Shown: positions 26,586 through 35,895 of the stretch, piece by piece
Position numbering within the stretch: the stretch's first letter is position 1
Layout of the letters: every line of letters begins with the position of its first letter
Origin: Rhizobium sp. BK399
GTDB lineage: Bacteria > Pseudomonadota > Alphaproteobacteria > Rhizobiales > Rhizobiaceae
NCBI RefSeq assembly: GCF_014194695.1
Contig: NZ_JACIAH010000011.1
Coordinates: 62,001-126,000 of the forward strand
DNA length: 64,000 nucleotides
Direction: 5' to 3'
Notes under the pieces: generated by a model
Database searches by the model: none
What the model was told of the DNA's origin: nothing
Seen by the model: the letters and a program-made list of their open reading frames with translations, nothing else
Translations under genes and position numbers: made by a program

Positions 26586-26614
26586 CTTATAGTCAGGCAC
26601 TTTGAATCCCGCAA
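26586..26614 (-). promoter_or_regulatory. Sigma-70 promoter of tRNA-Glu
   Basis: On the minus strand TTGCGG (26614-26609) and TATAAG (26591-26586) are separated by exactly 17 bp, and the -10 lies 19 bp upstream of the mature tRNA 5' end. Good consensus match and spacing. Confidence 0.65.
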
Positions 26615-26802
26615 GCGGCAAAACAAGAAAAAATCACAATGGCGCGATTTTTTCCCTGCTTCCAGCATCACGCTCCCACTCAGTCCCACTTATCGTTTTG
26701 ATATTGTTCCGTATTATCAATTCGCGGGCCGCCTGCGAAGATGTGGAAAGGTTTGGCGATGCAGCCGATCGTAGCCGGCAGCATCGCCAATGAGCAGTTT
26801 TC

Positions 26803-27864
26803 TCAGGCGCGCACCTCGAAAACCATGTTGAACGGTGTTTCGGTGGCGCGGCGGAAATGCTTGAAGCCGGCGTCGAGCGCGACTTTCCTGAGCTTGGTCT
26901 CGCCGGCCTGCGCGCCGAGGGCGAGCCCGACCTCTTGAGAGAGCGATGCCGGTGTGCAGATCATTGTCGATGCGCCGTAGTAGACGCGGCCGACCGGGTT
27001 GAGATTGTCCTTCAGGCAGTCATGAGCGAAGGGCTCGACGATCAGCCAGGTGCCATCAGCAGAGAGCGATTTCTTGACATGTTTGCCGGCGCCGACCGGA
27101 TCTCCCATATCGTGCAGGCAGTCGAACATGGCGATGAGATCGTAACTCCCTTCAGGGAATCCGGCCGCCGGAGACTGTTGGAAGGTGACGCGCTCGGAAA
27201 CACCAGCCTCCTTTGCCGCGGCCTTCGCCCGCTCAATCGACGGCGCGTGATAGTCGAAGCCGTAGAATGTCGACGCGGGGTAAGCTTGAGCCATCAGGAT
27301 CGTTGAGGCGCCATGACCGCAGCCGACATCCGCGACCTTCGCGCCCGCTTTCAGGCGAGCTTCGACGCCCTGCAAAGCCGGTATCCAGTCTGCGACCAGA
27401 TTATTGTTATAGCCGGTCCTAAAGAATCGCTCGGTTCCGCGGAACAGGCAGGCGCTGTGCTCATGCCACCCCACACCCGTGCCGGCGCGGAAGGCGTCGG
27501 CCACCTTGGGTTCGTCCATCCACATGGACTGCACGACCTGAAAGGCCCCGGCGAAGAAGGCAGGGCTGTCTTCCTCGGCAAAGACCATTGCCTGCTCAGG
27601 CGTAAGGTGAAAGCGATCGGTCTTCTCGTCGTAGCTGAGGTAATCGGCTGCCGCCAAGGCAGACAGCCACTCTCTGAGATAGCGCTCCTTTATGCCGGTT
27701 TCCTTCGCTATCTCAGCTGAGTTGCGTGGTTTGCCGTCGGCCATCGCCTTGAACAAGCCGAGGTCATCGCCCAGTACCACCAGCGCTCCGGATACGGCCG
27801 CGCCCACGTCGCCGATCAACCGGCCGACGAGTGCGTCTACTTTCTGCATGTCGGGTTCGCGCAT
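26803..27864 (-). CDS. SAM-dependent methyltransferase with winged-helix N-terminus (Rv2258c-like)
   Basis: A 353-residue protein. The start ATG at 27864 has a strong GGGAGGAAG 4 bp upstream; a frame ATG 39 bp further upstream lacks one. Residues about 25-95 form a winged-helix part (SAEIAKETGIKERYLREWLS) as in small-molecule methyltransferases. The SAM site is VADVGCGHGASTIL (177-190), followed by 'YGFDYHAPSIERAKAAAKEAG' and 'IAMFDCLHDMGDP' with the family His-Asp. The substrate is unknown. It shares its overall architecture with the gene at 11659, but the two sequences differ widely. Confidence 0.87.
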   Translation of the reverse strand: MREPDMQKVDALVGRLIGDVGAAVSGALVVLGDDLGLFKAMADGKPRNSAEIAKETGIKERYLREWLSALAAADYLSYDEKTDRFHLTPEQAMVFAEEDSPAFFAGAFQVVQSMWMDEPKVADAFRAGTGVGWHEHSACLFRGTERFFRTGYNNNLVADWIPALQGVEARLKAGAKVADVGCGHGASTILMAQAYPASTFYGFDYHAPSIERAKAAAKEAGVSERVTFQQSPAAGFPEGSYDLIAMFDCLHDMGDPVGAGKHVKKSLSADGTWLIVEPFAHDCLKDNLNPVGRVYYGASTMICTPASLSQEVGLALGAQAGETKLRKVALDAGFKHFRRATETPFNMVFEVRA

Positions 27865-28094
27865 GTCTTCCTCCCTAGGAAAACGCAGGAAAAGCCAGCC
27901 CACCCGGCACTATAGCACCGTCGTCGTTCGCCGCTAAAACAACACTGAGGCATCATGGGCGCGAGTTTCATTTTCAGAATGAGAAGGCGATCTGCAAACG
28001 AAACTAAACGTACTGGTTGCGCCAATTGTCGCGTTGACAAGAAAATTGGCCAGATCGATAGTTCGATTGCCCCTAGAGGCTTGGAGGAAAGATC

Positions 28095-28529
28095 ATGATC
28101 AAGCAGTTGACTATTCTTGCATCCGTTTCCCTGCTCGGGGCGCTGGCATTTGCAACGCCATCCTCGGCGCTGACCATGAAAGAGTGCAGCGCGAAGTATA
28201 AGTCGGCCCAGGCGGACGGCTCGGCAAAGGACATGAAGTGGAATGACTTCCGCAAGGCGCAGTGCGGTCCAGACGCGACGGCAGAGCCGGATGTCACGCT
28301 GAATAGTGGCGAGGAACCGGAAAAGCCGACGATGACGGCGCCCAAGGGCGTTTCGTTCCCGACAGCCGTTGCACCAAAATATGCGAAGGAAACGCCCGGC
28401 AAGGGCAGGATGCACACCTGCGTCGACGCCTACCACCAGAACAAGGACGCCAATACGCTCAATGGCCTGAAGTGGATCCAGAAGGGCGGCGGCTTCTACA
28501 GCCTTTGCAACGCCAAGCTAAAGAGCTGA
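28095..28529 (+). CDS. Exported protein with two PsiF-like cysteine segments
   Basis: A 144-residue protein with a signal peptide (LTILASVSLLGALAFATPSSA, cut near residue 26) and strong GGAGGAAAG before the ATG. The mature part has two segments with the same spacing idea: MKECSAKYKSAQ...WNDFRKAQC and MHTCVDAYHQNK...LKWIQKGGGFYSLC, separated by a Pro/Glu-rich linker. Each starts M-x-x-C, has an early Tyr, a Trp and a final Cys, so two intradomain disulfides are plausible in the periplasm. The relation to PsiF repeats is tentative. It converges on aapP across a shared terminator. Confidence 0.75.
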   Translation: MIKQLTILASVSLLGALAFATPSSALTMKECSAKYKSAQADGSAKDMKWNDFRKAQCGPDATAEPDVTLNSGEEPEKPTMTAPKGVSFPTAVAPKYAKETPGKGRMHTCVDAYHQNKDANTLNGLKWIQKGGGFYSLCNAKLKS

Positions 28530-28584
28530 CATCTTCGTCGCGTTTGGTGATCGAAGGAGACCATTGCGATAGGTTCCGAAATGA

Positions 28585-28615
28585 AAAGGCCGCCGGACAA
28601 AATCCGGCGGCCTTT
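28585..28615. terminator. Bidirectional terminator between the exported protein gene and aapP
   Basis: A perfect 13-bp stem, AAAGGCCGCCGGA (28585-28597) and TCCGGCGGCCTTT (28603-28615), around CAAAA. The A-start and T-end let it act for both converging genes. Confidence 0.88.
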
Positions 28616-28636
28616 GAATTGATCGGAGGCGTCTGC

Positions 28637-29410
28637 CTAGTGCAGGATCTGGCTGAGGAACAGCTTGGTGCGTTCGTGTTGCGGATTGTCGAAGAACTCG
28701 GCCGGCGAGTTCTGTTCGACGATCTGGCCTTGGTCCATGAAGATGACACGGTTGGCGACCTGACGCGCAAACCCCATTTCGTGTGTCACGCAGAGCATGG
28801 TCATGCCTTCTTCGGCGAGCCCGACCATCGTCTCCAGCACTTCCTTGATCATCTCAGGGTCGAGCGCCGATGTCGGCTCGTCGAACAGCATGATCTTCGG
28901 ATTCATGCAGAGCGAACGGGCGATCGCCACGCGTTGCTGCTGACCGCCGGAGAGCTGGCCTGGGTACTTGTTGGCCTGCTCCGGGATCTTCACGCGCTTC
29001 AGGAAGTGCATGGCGACTTCTTCCGCCTGCTTCTTCGGCATCTTGCGCACCCAGATTGGGGCCAGCGTGCAGTTTTCCAGGATGGTCAGATGCGGGAACA
29101 GGTTGAAGTGCTGGAAGACCATGCCGACTTCGCGGCGGACTTCATCGATCTTCTTGAGGTCGTTGGTGAGTTCGACGCCATCGACGACGATCTGCCCTTT
29201 CTGGTGTTCTTCCAGGCGGTTGATGCAGCGGATCATGGTCGACTTGCCGGATCCCGACGGGCCGGCAATGACGATGCGCTCGCCGCGCATTACTTTCAGA
29301 TTGATGTCACGCAGCACGTGAAAATCGCCGTACCACTTGTTCATCCCAATGATGTCGACGGCAACATCGGTTGCCGAAACGGTCATCTTTTTTTGCTGAG
29401 CTTCAGCCAT
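28637..29410 (-). CDS. aapP: General L-amino-acid ABC transporter, ATPase
   Basis: A 257-residue ATP-binding subunit. Walker A is GPSGSGKST (50-58), the Q loop lies in '[14 protein letters not shown]', the signature is LSGGQQQR, Walker B '[16 protein letters not shown]', and the His switch '[10 protein letters not shown]'. I chose ATG 29410; the frame is open further upstream but runs through aapM. It is the last gene of the aapJQMP operon, 20 bp after aapM, and ends at a strong terminator. The Aap system takes up a broad range of L-amino acids in rhizobia. Confidence 0.97.
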   Translation of the reverse strand: MAEAQQKKMTVSATDVAVDIIGMNKWYGDFHVLRDINLKVMRGERIVIAGPSGSGKSTMIRCINRLEEHQKGQIVVDGVELTNDLKKIDEVRREVGMVFQHFNLFPHLTILENCTLAPIWVRKMPKKQAEEVAMHFLKRVKIPEQANKYPGQLSGGQQQRVAIARSLCMNPKIMLFDEPTSALDPEMIKEVLETMVGLAEEGMTMLCVTHEMGFARQVANRVIFMDQGQIVEQNSPAEFFDNPQHERTKLFLSQILH

Positions 29411-29430
29411 GTGTTCGTTCCCTTGATCTT

Positions 29431-30585
29431 TTATCGTTTGTGGCCGGTATCGAGATAGCGTTCCATGAAGTTTGAATAGCGCGACATGCCGAAGCAGAAC
29501 AGCCAAAAAACGAAGCCTGCGAAAATCAGGCCCGTCAATGGCGTCACAGCGCTTGCCCAGTTGGCGTCGGTAAAGTTGAACCGGACGATGCCGAGCAGAT
29601 CGAACATACCGATGATCGATACGAGCGACGTATCCTTGAACATGCCGATGAAGGTGTTGACGATACCCGGGATGACCAGCTTGATCGCCTGCGGCAGGAT
29701 GATCAGCCGCATCTTCTGCCAGTAGCCGAGGCCGAGTGAATCGGCGCCCTCGGACTGGCCTTTCGGGATCGCCTGCAAGCCACCGCGAATGACTTCGGCC
29801 ATGTAGGCTGAGGCAAAGATCGCCACACCGATCAACGCGCGCAACAACTTGTCGATCGTGTAGCCTGCTGGCAGGAACAGCGGCAGCATCACGCTCGCCA
29901 TGAACAGCACCGTGATCAGCGGGATGCCGCGGATTATCTCGATGAAGCCGACGCAGACCATCTTGATGACAGGCATCTTCGAGCGGCGACCGAGCGCCAG
30001 GATAATGCCGAACGGCAGAGACACGGCGATGCCCACGAATGAAAGCACCAGCGTCACCATCAGCCCGCCCCAGAGCGGTGTGTCGACGATCTCCAGGCCG
30101 AAGCCGCCGTAGAGCAGCCAGAAGGCAAGGAGCGGCAGGGCGATGAAGAGCAGGACTGCGTTGGTGCCCTTGAACGGTGCTTTTGGTATCAGCATCGGTA
30201 CCAAGAGCAGCACGAACAAAATCCCGACGATGGTCGGGCGCCAGCGTTCGTCGAGCGGGTATCGACCGTACACGAACTGGTCGACCTTCGCATTCACGAA
30301 TGCCCAGCAAGCACCGCTCCAGCCGTCGGGCTGAATGCCGCCCTGAACCGCTGTTGCACAGAAGGTGCGATCCGTTCCGGTCCAGACGGCCTGGATGAAC
30401 AGCCAGTTGATCACGTGCGGCAACGCCCAGCCAAGGAAGGCAATGGCCAAGACCGTCAGCACGATATCCTTGGGTGTCGCCATCAGGTTCTTGCGAACCC
30501 AGGCCAGCGGGCCGCTTTCGCTGCGCGGCGCCGGCTCGGCATCGAGGAAGTTGGTTCTGACGAAGGGTTGGTTGGATGTCGGCAT
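29431..30585 (-). CDS. aapM: General L-amino-acid ABC transporter, permease M
   Basis: A 384-residue inner-membrane subunit, longer than typical polar amino-acid permeases because of an N-terminal cytoplasmic stretch and a large periplasmic loop after the first helix ([20 protein letters not shown] contains a Cys pair). The inner-membrane permease signature [18 protein letters not shown] is visible as '[20 protein letters not shown]'. The ATG at 30585 begins one base after the aapQ stop, with GGAGAG inside the end of aapQ, so translation is coupled. Confidence 0.96.
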   Translation of the reverse strand: MPTSNQPFVRTNFLDAEPAPRSESGPLAWVRKNLMATPKDIVLTVLAIAFLGWALPHVINWLFIQAVWTGTDRTFCATAVQGGIQPDGWSGACWAFVNAKVDQFVYGRYPLDERWRPTIVGILFVLLLVPMLIPKAPFKGTNAVLLFIALPLLAFWLLYGGFGLEIVDTPLWGGLMVTLVLSFVGIAVSLPFGIILALGRRSKMPVIKMVCVGFIEIIRGIPLITVLFMASVMLPLFLPAGYTIDKLLRALIGVAIFASAYMAEVIRGGLQAIPKGQSEGADSLGLGYWQKMRLIILPQAIKLVIPGIVNTFIGMFKDTSLVSIIGMFDLLGIVRFNFTDANWASAVTPLTGLIFAGFVFWLFCFGMSRYSNFMERYLDTGHKR

Positions 30586-30586
30586 C

Positions 30587-31789
30587 TTATCTCTCCACCA
30601 GAGCCATCTTGGCATTGAACCAGTTCATCAACAGCGAGGTGAGGATGCTGAGGGTGAGATAGACGACCGCCCAGATAAAGACGATTTCGATCGCCTGGCC
30701 CGTCTGGTTAAGGATCGTGCCGCCGACCGCAACGAGATCCGCGAAGCCGATGGCAATGGCCAGCGACGAGTTCTTCGTCAAGTTGAGGTATTGGCTGGTA
30801 AGTGGTGGAATGATGATGCGCAAAGCCTGCGGGACTACGACGAGGCGCGTAACACTTGCAGGATGCAGACCAAGCGCACCGGCTGCCTCGGATTGACCCT
30901 TCGGTACACCGCGAATACCCGCGCGGACGATTTCGGCAATGAAGGCCGCCGTATAGAAGGACAACGCCAAGAACAGCGACATGAATTCCGGCCCGACGAC
31001 CGCGCCACCGGTGAGATTGAATTTTCCGGCCACGGGTACGTCAAACGACAGCGGCATGCCGGACAGCAGGAACGCCAGAAGCGGCAGGCCGACGACGAGT
31101 GCAGTCGATACCCAGATTGTATGGAATTGCTTTCCAGTTGCGGCTTGGCGCTTGTGCGCCCAACGCGCGACGAATGCGGATGCCACGATCCCAACGAGGA
31201 AGGCCAGGCCGACCGCCCACATGCCTTCGCCGAAGATCGGTTTGGGAAACGCGAGCCCGCGATTGTTGAGGAATACGTTCAGCGGCAGATGCAACGACTC
31301 GCGAGCCCCTGGCAGGACGGCAAGAACGCCCTGATACCAAAAGAAGATGACGAGCAGGGGCGGGATGTTGCGGAAGACCTCGACATACACCGTGCAAAGC
31401 TTGGCGATCAGCCAGTTATGCGACAGGCGGCCGATGCCGACGACAAAGCCGATGATCGTTGCCGTGATAATGCCGGTAACCGCTACCAGAACGGTGTTGA
31501 GGAGGCCGACCACCAGCGCGCGGCGATAGGTGGCGTCGCTGGAATAGCCGATCAGCGACTGGCCGATGTCGAAGCCAGCGCGCCCGTTCAGAAAGCCGAA
31601 GCCGGAAGCGGTGCCGGAGCGTGCCAAATTCTGGGCCGTGTTGTGGGCGATCCACCATACGAAGCCAACAATGACGACGATGGTGAGAACTTGGAAGAAA
31701 ATACCCCGATACCTCGGGTCGTAGAGCGCTGACTGGAAGCTCCAGCCAGTGCTTTGCACATGCGACGTGTGCACAGCCTCTTGCGTCAT
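30587..31789 (-). CDS. aapQ: General L-amino-acid ABC transporter, permease Q
   Basis: A 400-residue inner-membrane subunit. First helix at about 32-50 ([18 protein letters not shown]), then a block of permease helices with '[17 protein letters not shown]' and the coupling signature '[20 protein letters not shown]'. It pairs with AapM as the channel heterodimer. It is separated from aapJ by 91 bp holding two stem-loops, and its stop is next to the aapM start. Confidence 0.96.
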   Translation of the reverse strand: MTQEAVHTSHVQSTGWSFQSALYDPRYRGIFFQVLTIVVIVGFVWWIAHNTAQNLARSGTASGFGFLNGRAGFDIGQSLIGYSSDATYRRALVVGLLNTVLVAVTGIITATIIGFVVGIGRLSHNWLIAKLCTVYVEVFRNIPPLLVIFFWYQGVLAVLPGARESLHLPLNVFLNNRGLAFPKPIFGEGMWAVGLAFLVGIVASAFVARWAHKRQAATGKQFHTIWVSTALVVGLPLLAFLLSGMPLSFDVPVAGKFNLTGGAVVGPEFMSLFLALSFYTAAFIAEIVRAGIRGVPKGQSEAAGALGLHPASVTRLVVVPQALRIIIPPLTSQYLNLTKNSSLAIAIGFADLVAVGGTILNQTGQAIEIVFIWAVVYLTLSILTSLLMNWFNAKMALVER

Positions 31790-31809
31790 GCCGAGCCTAA
31801 TCCCCTATG

Positions 31810-31828
31810 AGCCCGTTTTCGGGCTTTT
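31810..31828. terminator. Short stem-loop in the aapJ-aapQ gap
   Basis: AGCCCG (31810-31815) pairs with CGGGCT (31820-31825) around TTTT, followed on the plus strand by TTTT. In the aap (minus) direction no T run follows. It may be a minor terminator, a processing element, or a barrier to antisense transcription. Confidence 0.4.
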
Positions 31829-31837
31829 CTCTTTGTG

Positions 31838-31865
31838 GTGGGAAGGCGGAAAACCGCCTCCCCAC
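31838..31865 (-). terminator. Stem-loop downstream of aapJ (attenuation or mRNA 3' protection)
   Basis: An 11-bp stem with one mismatch, GGCGG/CCGCC at its core (31845-31849 with 31854-31858) extended outward to 31838 and 31865, with an AAAA loop. It starts 15 bp after the aapJ stop and lies before aapQ. In binding-protein-dependent transport operons such structures raise the level of binding-protein mRNA relative to the membrane genes; that role here is an inference. Confidence 0.6.
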
Positions 31866-31880
31866 AGTTTCGTCAGTCGA

Positions 31881-32906
31881 TCAACGTACCGGCGGTGCGT
31901 ATTGGAGGCCGCCCTTGTTCCACAGCGCGTTCAGACCACGCTCGATCTTGAGCGGGCTGCCCTGACCGACGTTGCGTTCGAAGACTTCGCCATAGTTGCC
32001 GACGCCCTTGATGATGTTGTAGGCCCATTCGTTGGTGAGCCCCATGTCGGTGCCGATTTTCGTATCGGTTTCCGTGCCGAGGAAGCGCTTGATGTCAGGA
32101 TTCGCGGAGTTCTTCATCTCATCGACGTTGGCCTGGGTGATGCCGAACTCTTCTGCGGTGACGAGCGCATAAGCCGTCCACGAAACGATGTCGAACCATT
32201 GGTCGTCACCCTGGCGAACGGCCGGGCCGAGCGGTTCCTTGGAAATGATTTCCGGAAGGACCATGTGCTCGTCGGGGTTCTTCAGCGTCAGACGCAATGA
32301 GTAGAGGCCAGACTGGTCGGTCGTGTAGACGTCGCAACGGCCGGCGTCGTAGGCGGCGTTGACTTCCTCAAGCTTTTCGAAAACGACCGGATTGTACTGG
32401 AGGTTGTTCGACTTGAAATAGTCTGCGAGGTTCAGTTCGGTGGTTGTGCCGGACTGCACGCAGACAGCCGCGCCGGAAAGTTCGAGCGCCGACTTCACGT
32501 TGAGGCTCTTGCGAACCATGAAGCCCTGGCCGTCATAATAGGTAACCGGGCGGAAGTTGAAGCCCTGTGCCGTATCGCGGTTGATCGACCATGTCGTGTT
32601 ACGCGACAGGACGTCGATTTCGCCCGACTTCAGAGCCGGGAAGCGGTCCTTGGCCGACAGTGGCGTATATTTTACCTTGGTCGGGTCGCCGAAAACGGCC
32701 GAAGCGATTGCCTTGCAGAAGTCGACGTCGAAGCCAGCCCAATTGCCGGAAGCGTCAGGCTGCGCGAAACCGAGAAGGCCGGTGTTGACGCCGCACTGAA
32801 TAAAACCCTTTGCCTTGACGTCTTCGAGCGTGGTGGCAGAAGCTGCCGAAGCGCCAAGTCCGAAGACTGCTGCGCCGATGGCGGCCGACAGAAGCTTAAT
32901 CTTCAT
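31881..32906 (-). CDS. aapJ: General L-amino-acid ABC transporter, periplasmic binding protein
   Basis: A 341-residue periplasmic protein. A Sec signal peptide ends near residue 24 (FGLGASAASA), and the mature part begins TTLEDVKAKGFIQCGVNTGL, a solute-binding protein family 3 start. The Asp in 'AGFDVDFCKAIASAVFGDP' and 'YTTDQSGLYSLRLT' are family features. I chose ATG 32906 with GGGAAAA upstream. It is the first gene of aapJQMP; a divergent metC lies 370 bp away. Confidence 0.97.
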   Translation of the reverse strand: MKIKLLSAAIGAAVFGLGASAASATTLEDVKAKGFIQCGVNTGLLGFAQPDASGNWAGFDVDFCKAIASAVFGDPTKVKYTPLSAKDRFPALKSGEIDVLSRNTTWSINRDTAQGFNFRPVTYYDGQGFMVRKSLNVKSALELSGAAVCVQSGTTTELNLADYFKSNNLQYNPVVFEKLEEVNAAYDAGRCDVYTTDQSGLYSLRLTLKNPDEHMVLPEIISKEPLGPAVRQGDDQWFDIVSWTAYALVTAEEFGITQANVDEMKNSANPDIKRFLGTETDTKIGTDMGLTNEWAYNIIKGVGNYGEVFERNVGQGSPLKIERGLNALWNKGGLQYAPPVR

Positions 32907-33276
32907 TTTTCCCAACCTTTTCCTTTGTCTTATCTTTTTGTGGGAGCGTCGCTGAAGCAAGCAAAACCTCCCATATGGCTCGACACCCTCCCGGCGCGAG
33001 CAGTGCTATCTCAGTCGCAAATGTCACCACGGTCAAGTGTCGCAGTGAAAGATTGCGTGATATTTCGGCAATTCCCTAATTGAGGCGCGCAAAATAAGCA
33101 GATGGCTAACGAAATGGCGGCGTTTTGCCGAAAAAAATCGCGCAAAATCACTGATATATCTGCAGAATCCTCAGATAGGCGGACATTTTACCCAATTTTC
33201 CTTCGGGGTTGACCGATCGTTTTGACCGGTTCAAAAAGTTTGCCGACTGCATCCCACCGCCAAAGGCATTTCCGAC
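32907..33276. promoter_or_regulatory. 370-bp divergent control region of aapJ and metC
   Basis: This AT-richer gap separates the two starts and should carry both promoters. CGCGCAAAAT occurs as a direct repeat at 33086-33095 and 33139-33148, and TTGACCG is repeated at 33209-33215 and 33222-33228, the second inside the near-palindrome TTGACCGGTTCAA. I see no correctly spaced sigma-54 site and no SAM-II riboswitch. The repeats are possible operator sites only. Confidence 0.4.
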
Positions 33277-34467
33277 ATGACAGATAAAGACGGCCTGCTT
33301 CAAAACGCAGGCATCAACACGCGCCTTTCCCACCTCGGCAACGATCCGGCCGAATACCACGGTTTCGTCAATCCGCCGGTTGTTCATGCCTCGACGGTGC
33401 TCTTTCCCAATGCAAGGGCGATGGAAACCCGCGCGCAGAAGTATACTTACGGAACACGCGGTACCCCGACAACGGACGCCCTTTGCGAGGCGATCGATGC
33501 CCTCGAAGGCTCTGCTGGGACAATCCTCGTCCCGTCGGGCCTGGCGGCGGTTACCGTCCCGTTCCTGGCTTTCCTGTCTGCCGGTGATCATGCGCTGATC
33601 GTCGATTCCGTCTATGGGCCGACTCGGCATTTCTGTGACACCATGCTGAAGCGCCTGGGCGTTGAGGTCGACTATTACGACCCGATGGTCGGGGCGGGCA
33701 TCGAGGCGTTGATCAAACCGAACACGAAGCTCGTCCACACAGAAGCTCCGGGGTCGAATACCTTCGAAATGCAAGATATTCCGACAATTTCCGCGATTGC
33801 GCACAAGCACGGCGCAATTGTAACGATGGACAACACCTGGGCGACGCCGGTCTATTTCAAGCCGCTCGATTTCGGCGCCGACATCTCCATTCACGCAGCC
33901 ACCAAGTACCCGTCCGGCCACTCGGATATCCTGATGGGAACGGTTTCGGCGAACGCCAAATACTGGCCGCAGTTGCACGAAGCCAACATTACTCTTGGCA
34001 TTTGCGGCGCCCCCGACGACGCCTATCAGATCCTGCGTGGGCTGCGCACCATGGGTGTTCGCCTGGAGCGCCACTATGAAAGCGCGCTGACCATCGCCAG
34101 GTGGCTCGAGGGCAGGGAGGACGTCGCCACGGTGCTCCATCCGGCGCTTCCGAGCTTCCCTGGGCACGAACTGTGGAAGCGCGACTTCAAGGGCGCGAGC
34201 GGCATCTTCTCCTTCGTTCTTGCGGTTGACGCTCCGGAGAAGTTCAAGGCCAAGGCGCATGCCTTCCTTGACGCACTGCAGATCTTCGGCCTCGGTTGGT
34301 CGTGGGGGGGCTTCGAAAGCCTTGCAGTCCATGTCAACTTGAACGATCGCCGCATTCGAAAGGCGCCGACTGAAGGACCGGTCATCCGCCTGCAGATCGG
34401 GCTCGAGGATGTCGTCGATATCAAGGCCGATATCGAGCGCGGTTTTGCCGCGGCAAAAGCCGTCTGA
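33277..34467 (+). CDS. metC: Cystathionine beta-lyase
   Basis: A 396-residue PLP enzyme of the Cys/Met metabolism family that cleaves cystathionine to homocysteine, pyruvate and ammonia. Features: YTYGTRGTPTTDAL (about 57-69), TEAPGSNTFEMQD with the substrate-binding region, TMDNTWATP with the Asp, and the Schiff-base lysine Lys210 in HAATKYPSGHSD. The N-terminus 'GINTRLSHLGNDPAEYHGFVNPPV' is typical of alphaproteobacterial MetC. The related cystathionine gamma-synthase cannot be fully excluded from sequence alone. Its stop codon abuts that of the convergent monooxygenase gene. Confidence 0.92.
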   Translation: MTDKDGLLQNAGINTRLSHLGNDPAEYHGFVNPPVVHASTVLFPNARAMETRAQKYTYGTRGTPTTDALCEAIDALEGSAGTILVPSGLAAVTVPFLAFLSAGDHALIVDSVYGPTRHFCDTMLKRLGVEVDYYDPMVGAGIEALIKPNTKLVHTEAPGSNTFEMQDIPTISAIAHKHGAIVTMDNTWATPVYFKPLDFGADISIHAATKYPSGHSDILMGTVSANAKYWPQLHEANITLGICGAPDDAYQILRGLRTMGVRLERHYESALTIARWLEGREDVATVLHPALPSFPGHELWKRDFKGASGIFSFVLAVDAPEKFKAKAHAFLDALQIFGLGWSWGGFESLAVHVNLNDRRIRKAPTEGPVIRLQIGLEDVVDIKADIERGFAAAKAV

Positions 34468-35622
34468 TCAGGTGCCGGCTCGGTAGCCGTAAATCCAGTC
34501 GAGATCCGCCGCAAGGCTTTGCGGCGGTCGCAACCCCAGGACGATGTCACGGCCGACGCGGATTGGCCCGCGCGCGTGATAGGCAAACTGGTTGAATGCA
34601 CCACGCTTGCGCAGTCGCGCGATCCGCGGAGCGCGATGCGTCTCGAACAACTGCAAGGCCTCAGCGACGGGCCGTGCGGCTACGAACATAGCTAGCTCGT
34701 ATGCATCCTCGATCGCCATTGCAGCACCCTGAGCCGCAAACGGCATCATGGCGTGAGCGGCGTCGCCGATAAGAACACTGTCACGGCCATTCTGCCAGCG
34801 TCCGTCCGTTGTTTCGTAGAGGGGCCAGAAGGTCATGCCGCGTGCGTCGGCAAAAATCCGCGTCATGGCAGGGTGCCATCGGGAAAACCGTGAAAGCAAC
34901 TGTTGGCGTTGCGATTCCGTTGGTCGCGTCGTCCAGTCGTGCGACACGGCATTGCCTGTCGTGATCGCCACCATATTGAAACCGTTGGTTTCGCTCAGCG
35001 GATAGCAGACGAGATGTGCTGATGGACCAAGGAAAGCAGAGACGCTTGTCGGTTCAAGAAACGCGGGTGCGTTCGCCGCATCGATCGTGAAACGGTAGGC
35101 AATGTTCCCCGAGAAGCGAGGCGAGGGCGCGCCATCGATGCTCTCTCTTACCTGCGACCAGACGCCGTCGGCGCCAATCAGAAGATCCCCAGGACCGCCG
35201 GAAACGTCCGAGAGTGTCCCGCGCCCGATCTGCGCTCCGAGATGCAGTTTGCAGAGTGGCTCCTTGGCGACTGCATCAAGCAGTGCCCGCTGCAGCGAGG
35301 CGCGATGCAGGACGCCATAAGGGGCTCCCCATCGGGCGCGCGCAAATCCGCCGGCCGGAACGGCTGCCAGTTGACGCAAGGTGGTTCCGGATACGAGTCG
35401 AATGGAGTCTGGCTCCAGCCAGATGTCGGTGAGGCGCTCGAGGATGCCGAGCTCCGCCAGAATGTGAGCGGCATTCGGCGAAATCTGCAGACCAGCGCCG
35501 ACCTCTGTCAGTTCAGGGGCTTGCTCGAAAATCTCGGAATGGATGCCGCGCCGTGCCAGTGCAAGCGCAACGGTAAGGCCAGCGACACCCGCGCCGACGA
35601 TGGCGGCATGTTCAGCCGGCAT
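34468..35622 (-). CDS. FAD-dependent monooxygenase (salicylate/3-hydroxybenzoate hydroxylase-like)
   Basis: A 384-residue flavin monooxygenase of the PHBH family. The FAD Rossmann motif is IVGAGVAGLTVALALARRG (8-26), the DG motif lies in 'LLIGADGVWSQVRE', and the GD motif in 'VLIGDAAHAMMPFAAQGAAM'. The N-terminal 'ELTEVGAGLQISPNA' is characteristic of salicylate-hydroxylase-type members. Its actual aromatic substrate is unknown, since no ring-cleavage genes adjoin it. The stop abuts the metC stop (TGATCA). Confidence 0.9.
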   Translation of the reverse strand: MPAEHAAIVGAGVAGLTVALALARRGIHSEIFEQAPELTEVGAGLQISPNAAHILAELGILERLTDIWLEPDSIRLVSGTTLRQLAAVPAGGFARARWGAPYGVLHRASLQRALLDAVAKEPLCKLHLGAQIGRGTLSDVSGGPGDLLIGADGVWSQVRESIDGAPSPRFSGNIAYRFTIDAANAPAFLEPTSVSAFLGPSAHLVCYPLSETNGFNMVAITTGNAVSHDWTTRPTESQRQQLLSRFSRWHPAMTRIFADARGMTFWPLYETTDGRWQNGRDSVLIGDAAHAMMPFAAQGAAMAIEDAYELAMFVAARPVAEALQLFETHRAPRIARLRKRGAFNQFAYHARGPIRVGRDIVLGLRPPQSLAADLDWIYGYRAGT

Positions 35623-35649
35623 GGGCTGTCCGATCCCGAGTTGGCGCTC

Positions 35650-35895
35650 TTAGGCAGCCTTGACGTGGAAGACGCAGCCGGCCGGATTGGTCTGGTTTGC
35701 CTTCAGCGCGCCATTCAAGCGGTAAAGGGTCGAGCAGTACGAGCAGACCTTCTCGTTCTCGTCGCCCATGTCGATGAAGATGTGCGGATGATCGAACGGA
35801 ACGGAGGCGCCGGTGCACATGAACTCCTTCACGCCGACTTCGATAACGCGGTGTCCGCCGTCGTTCTGGAAGTGGGGAATGTTGTGGCCGGCCAT
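35650..35895 (-). CDS. Zinc-finger CHCC-type protein
   Basis: An 81-residue zf-CHCC protein, related to the NDUFS6 accessory subunit of complex I. Zinc ligands visible: Cys27 (EFMCTGA), a His at 36 or 38 (FDHPHIF), and Cys51/Cys54 (VCSYCSTLYRL). GGAGACG precedes the ATG. It lies 27 bp upstream of the flavin monooxygenase start on the same strand, so the two may be one transcript. In bacteria this family is usually called a zinc-finger domain protein with no tested role. Confidence 0.88.
   Translation of the reverse strand: MAGHNIPHFQNDGGHRVIEVGVKEFMCTGASVPFDHPHIFIDMGDENEKVCSYCSTLYRLNGALKANQTNPAGCVFHVKAA

Noticed and set aside
28637-30310. Apparent 557-residue fusion upstream of AapP
   Set aside because: The upstream part reads out of frame through aapM; the ATPase itself begins at 29410.
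32907-33000. Possible sigma-54 promoter upstream of aapJ (TGGGAGGTTTTGC)
   Set aside because: The GG and GC elements are 8 bp apart instead of 10 and the consensus CAC is missing.
32907-33276. SAM-II riboswitch upstream of metC
   Set aside because: The conserved pseudoknot sequence elements are not present.
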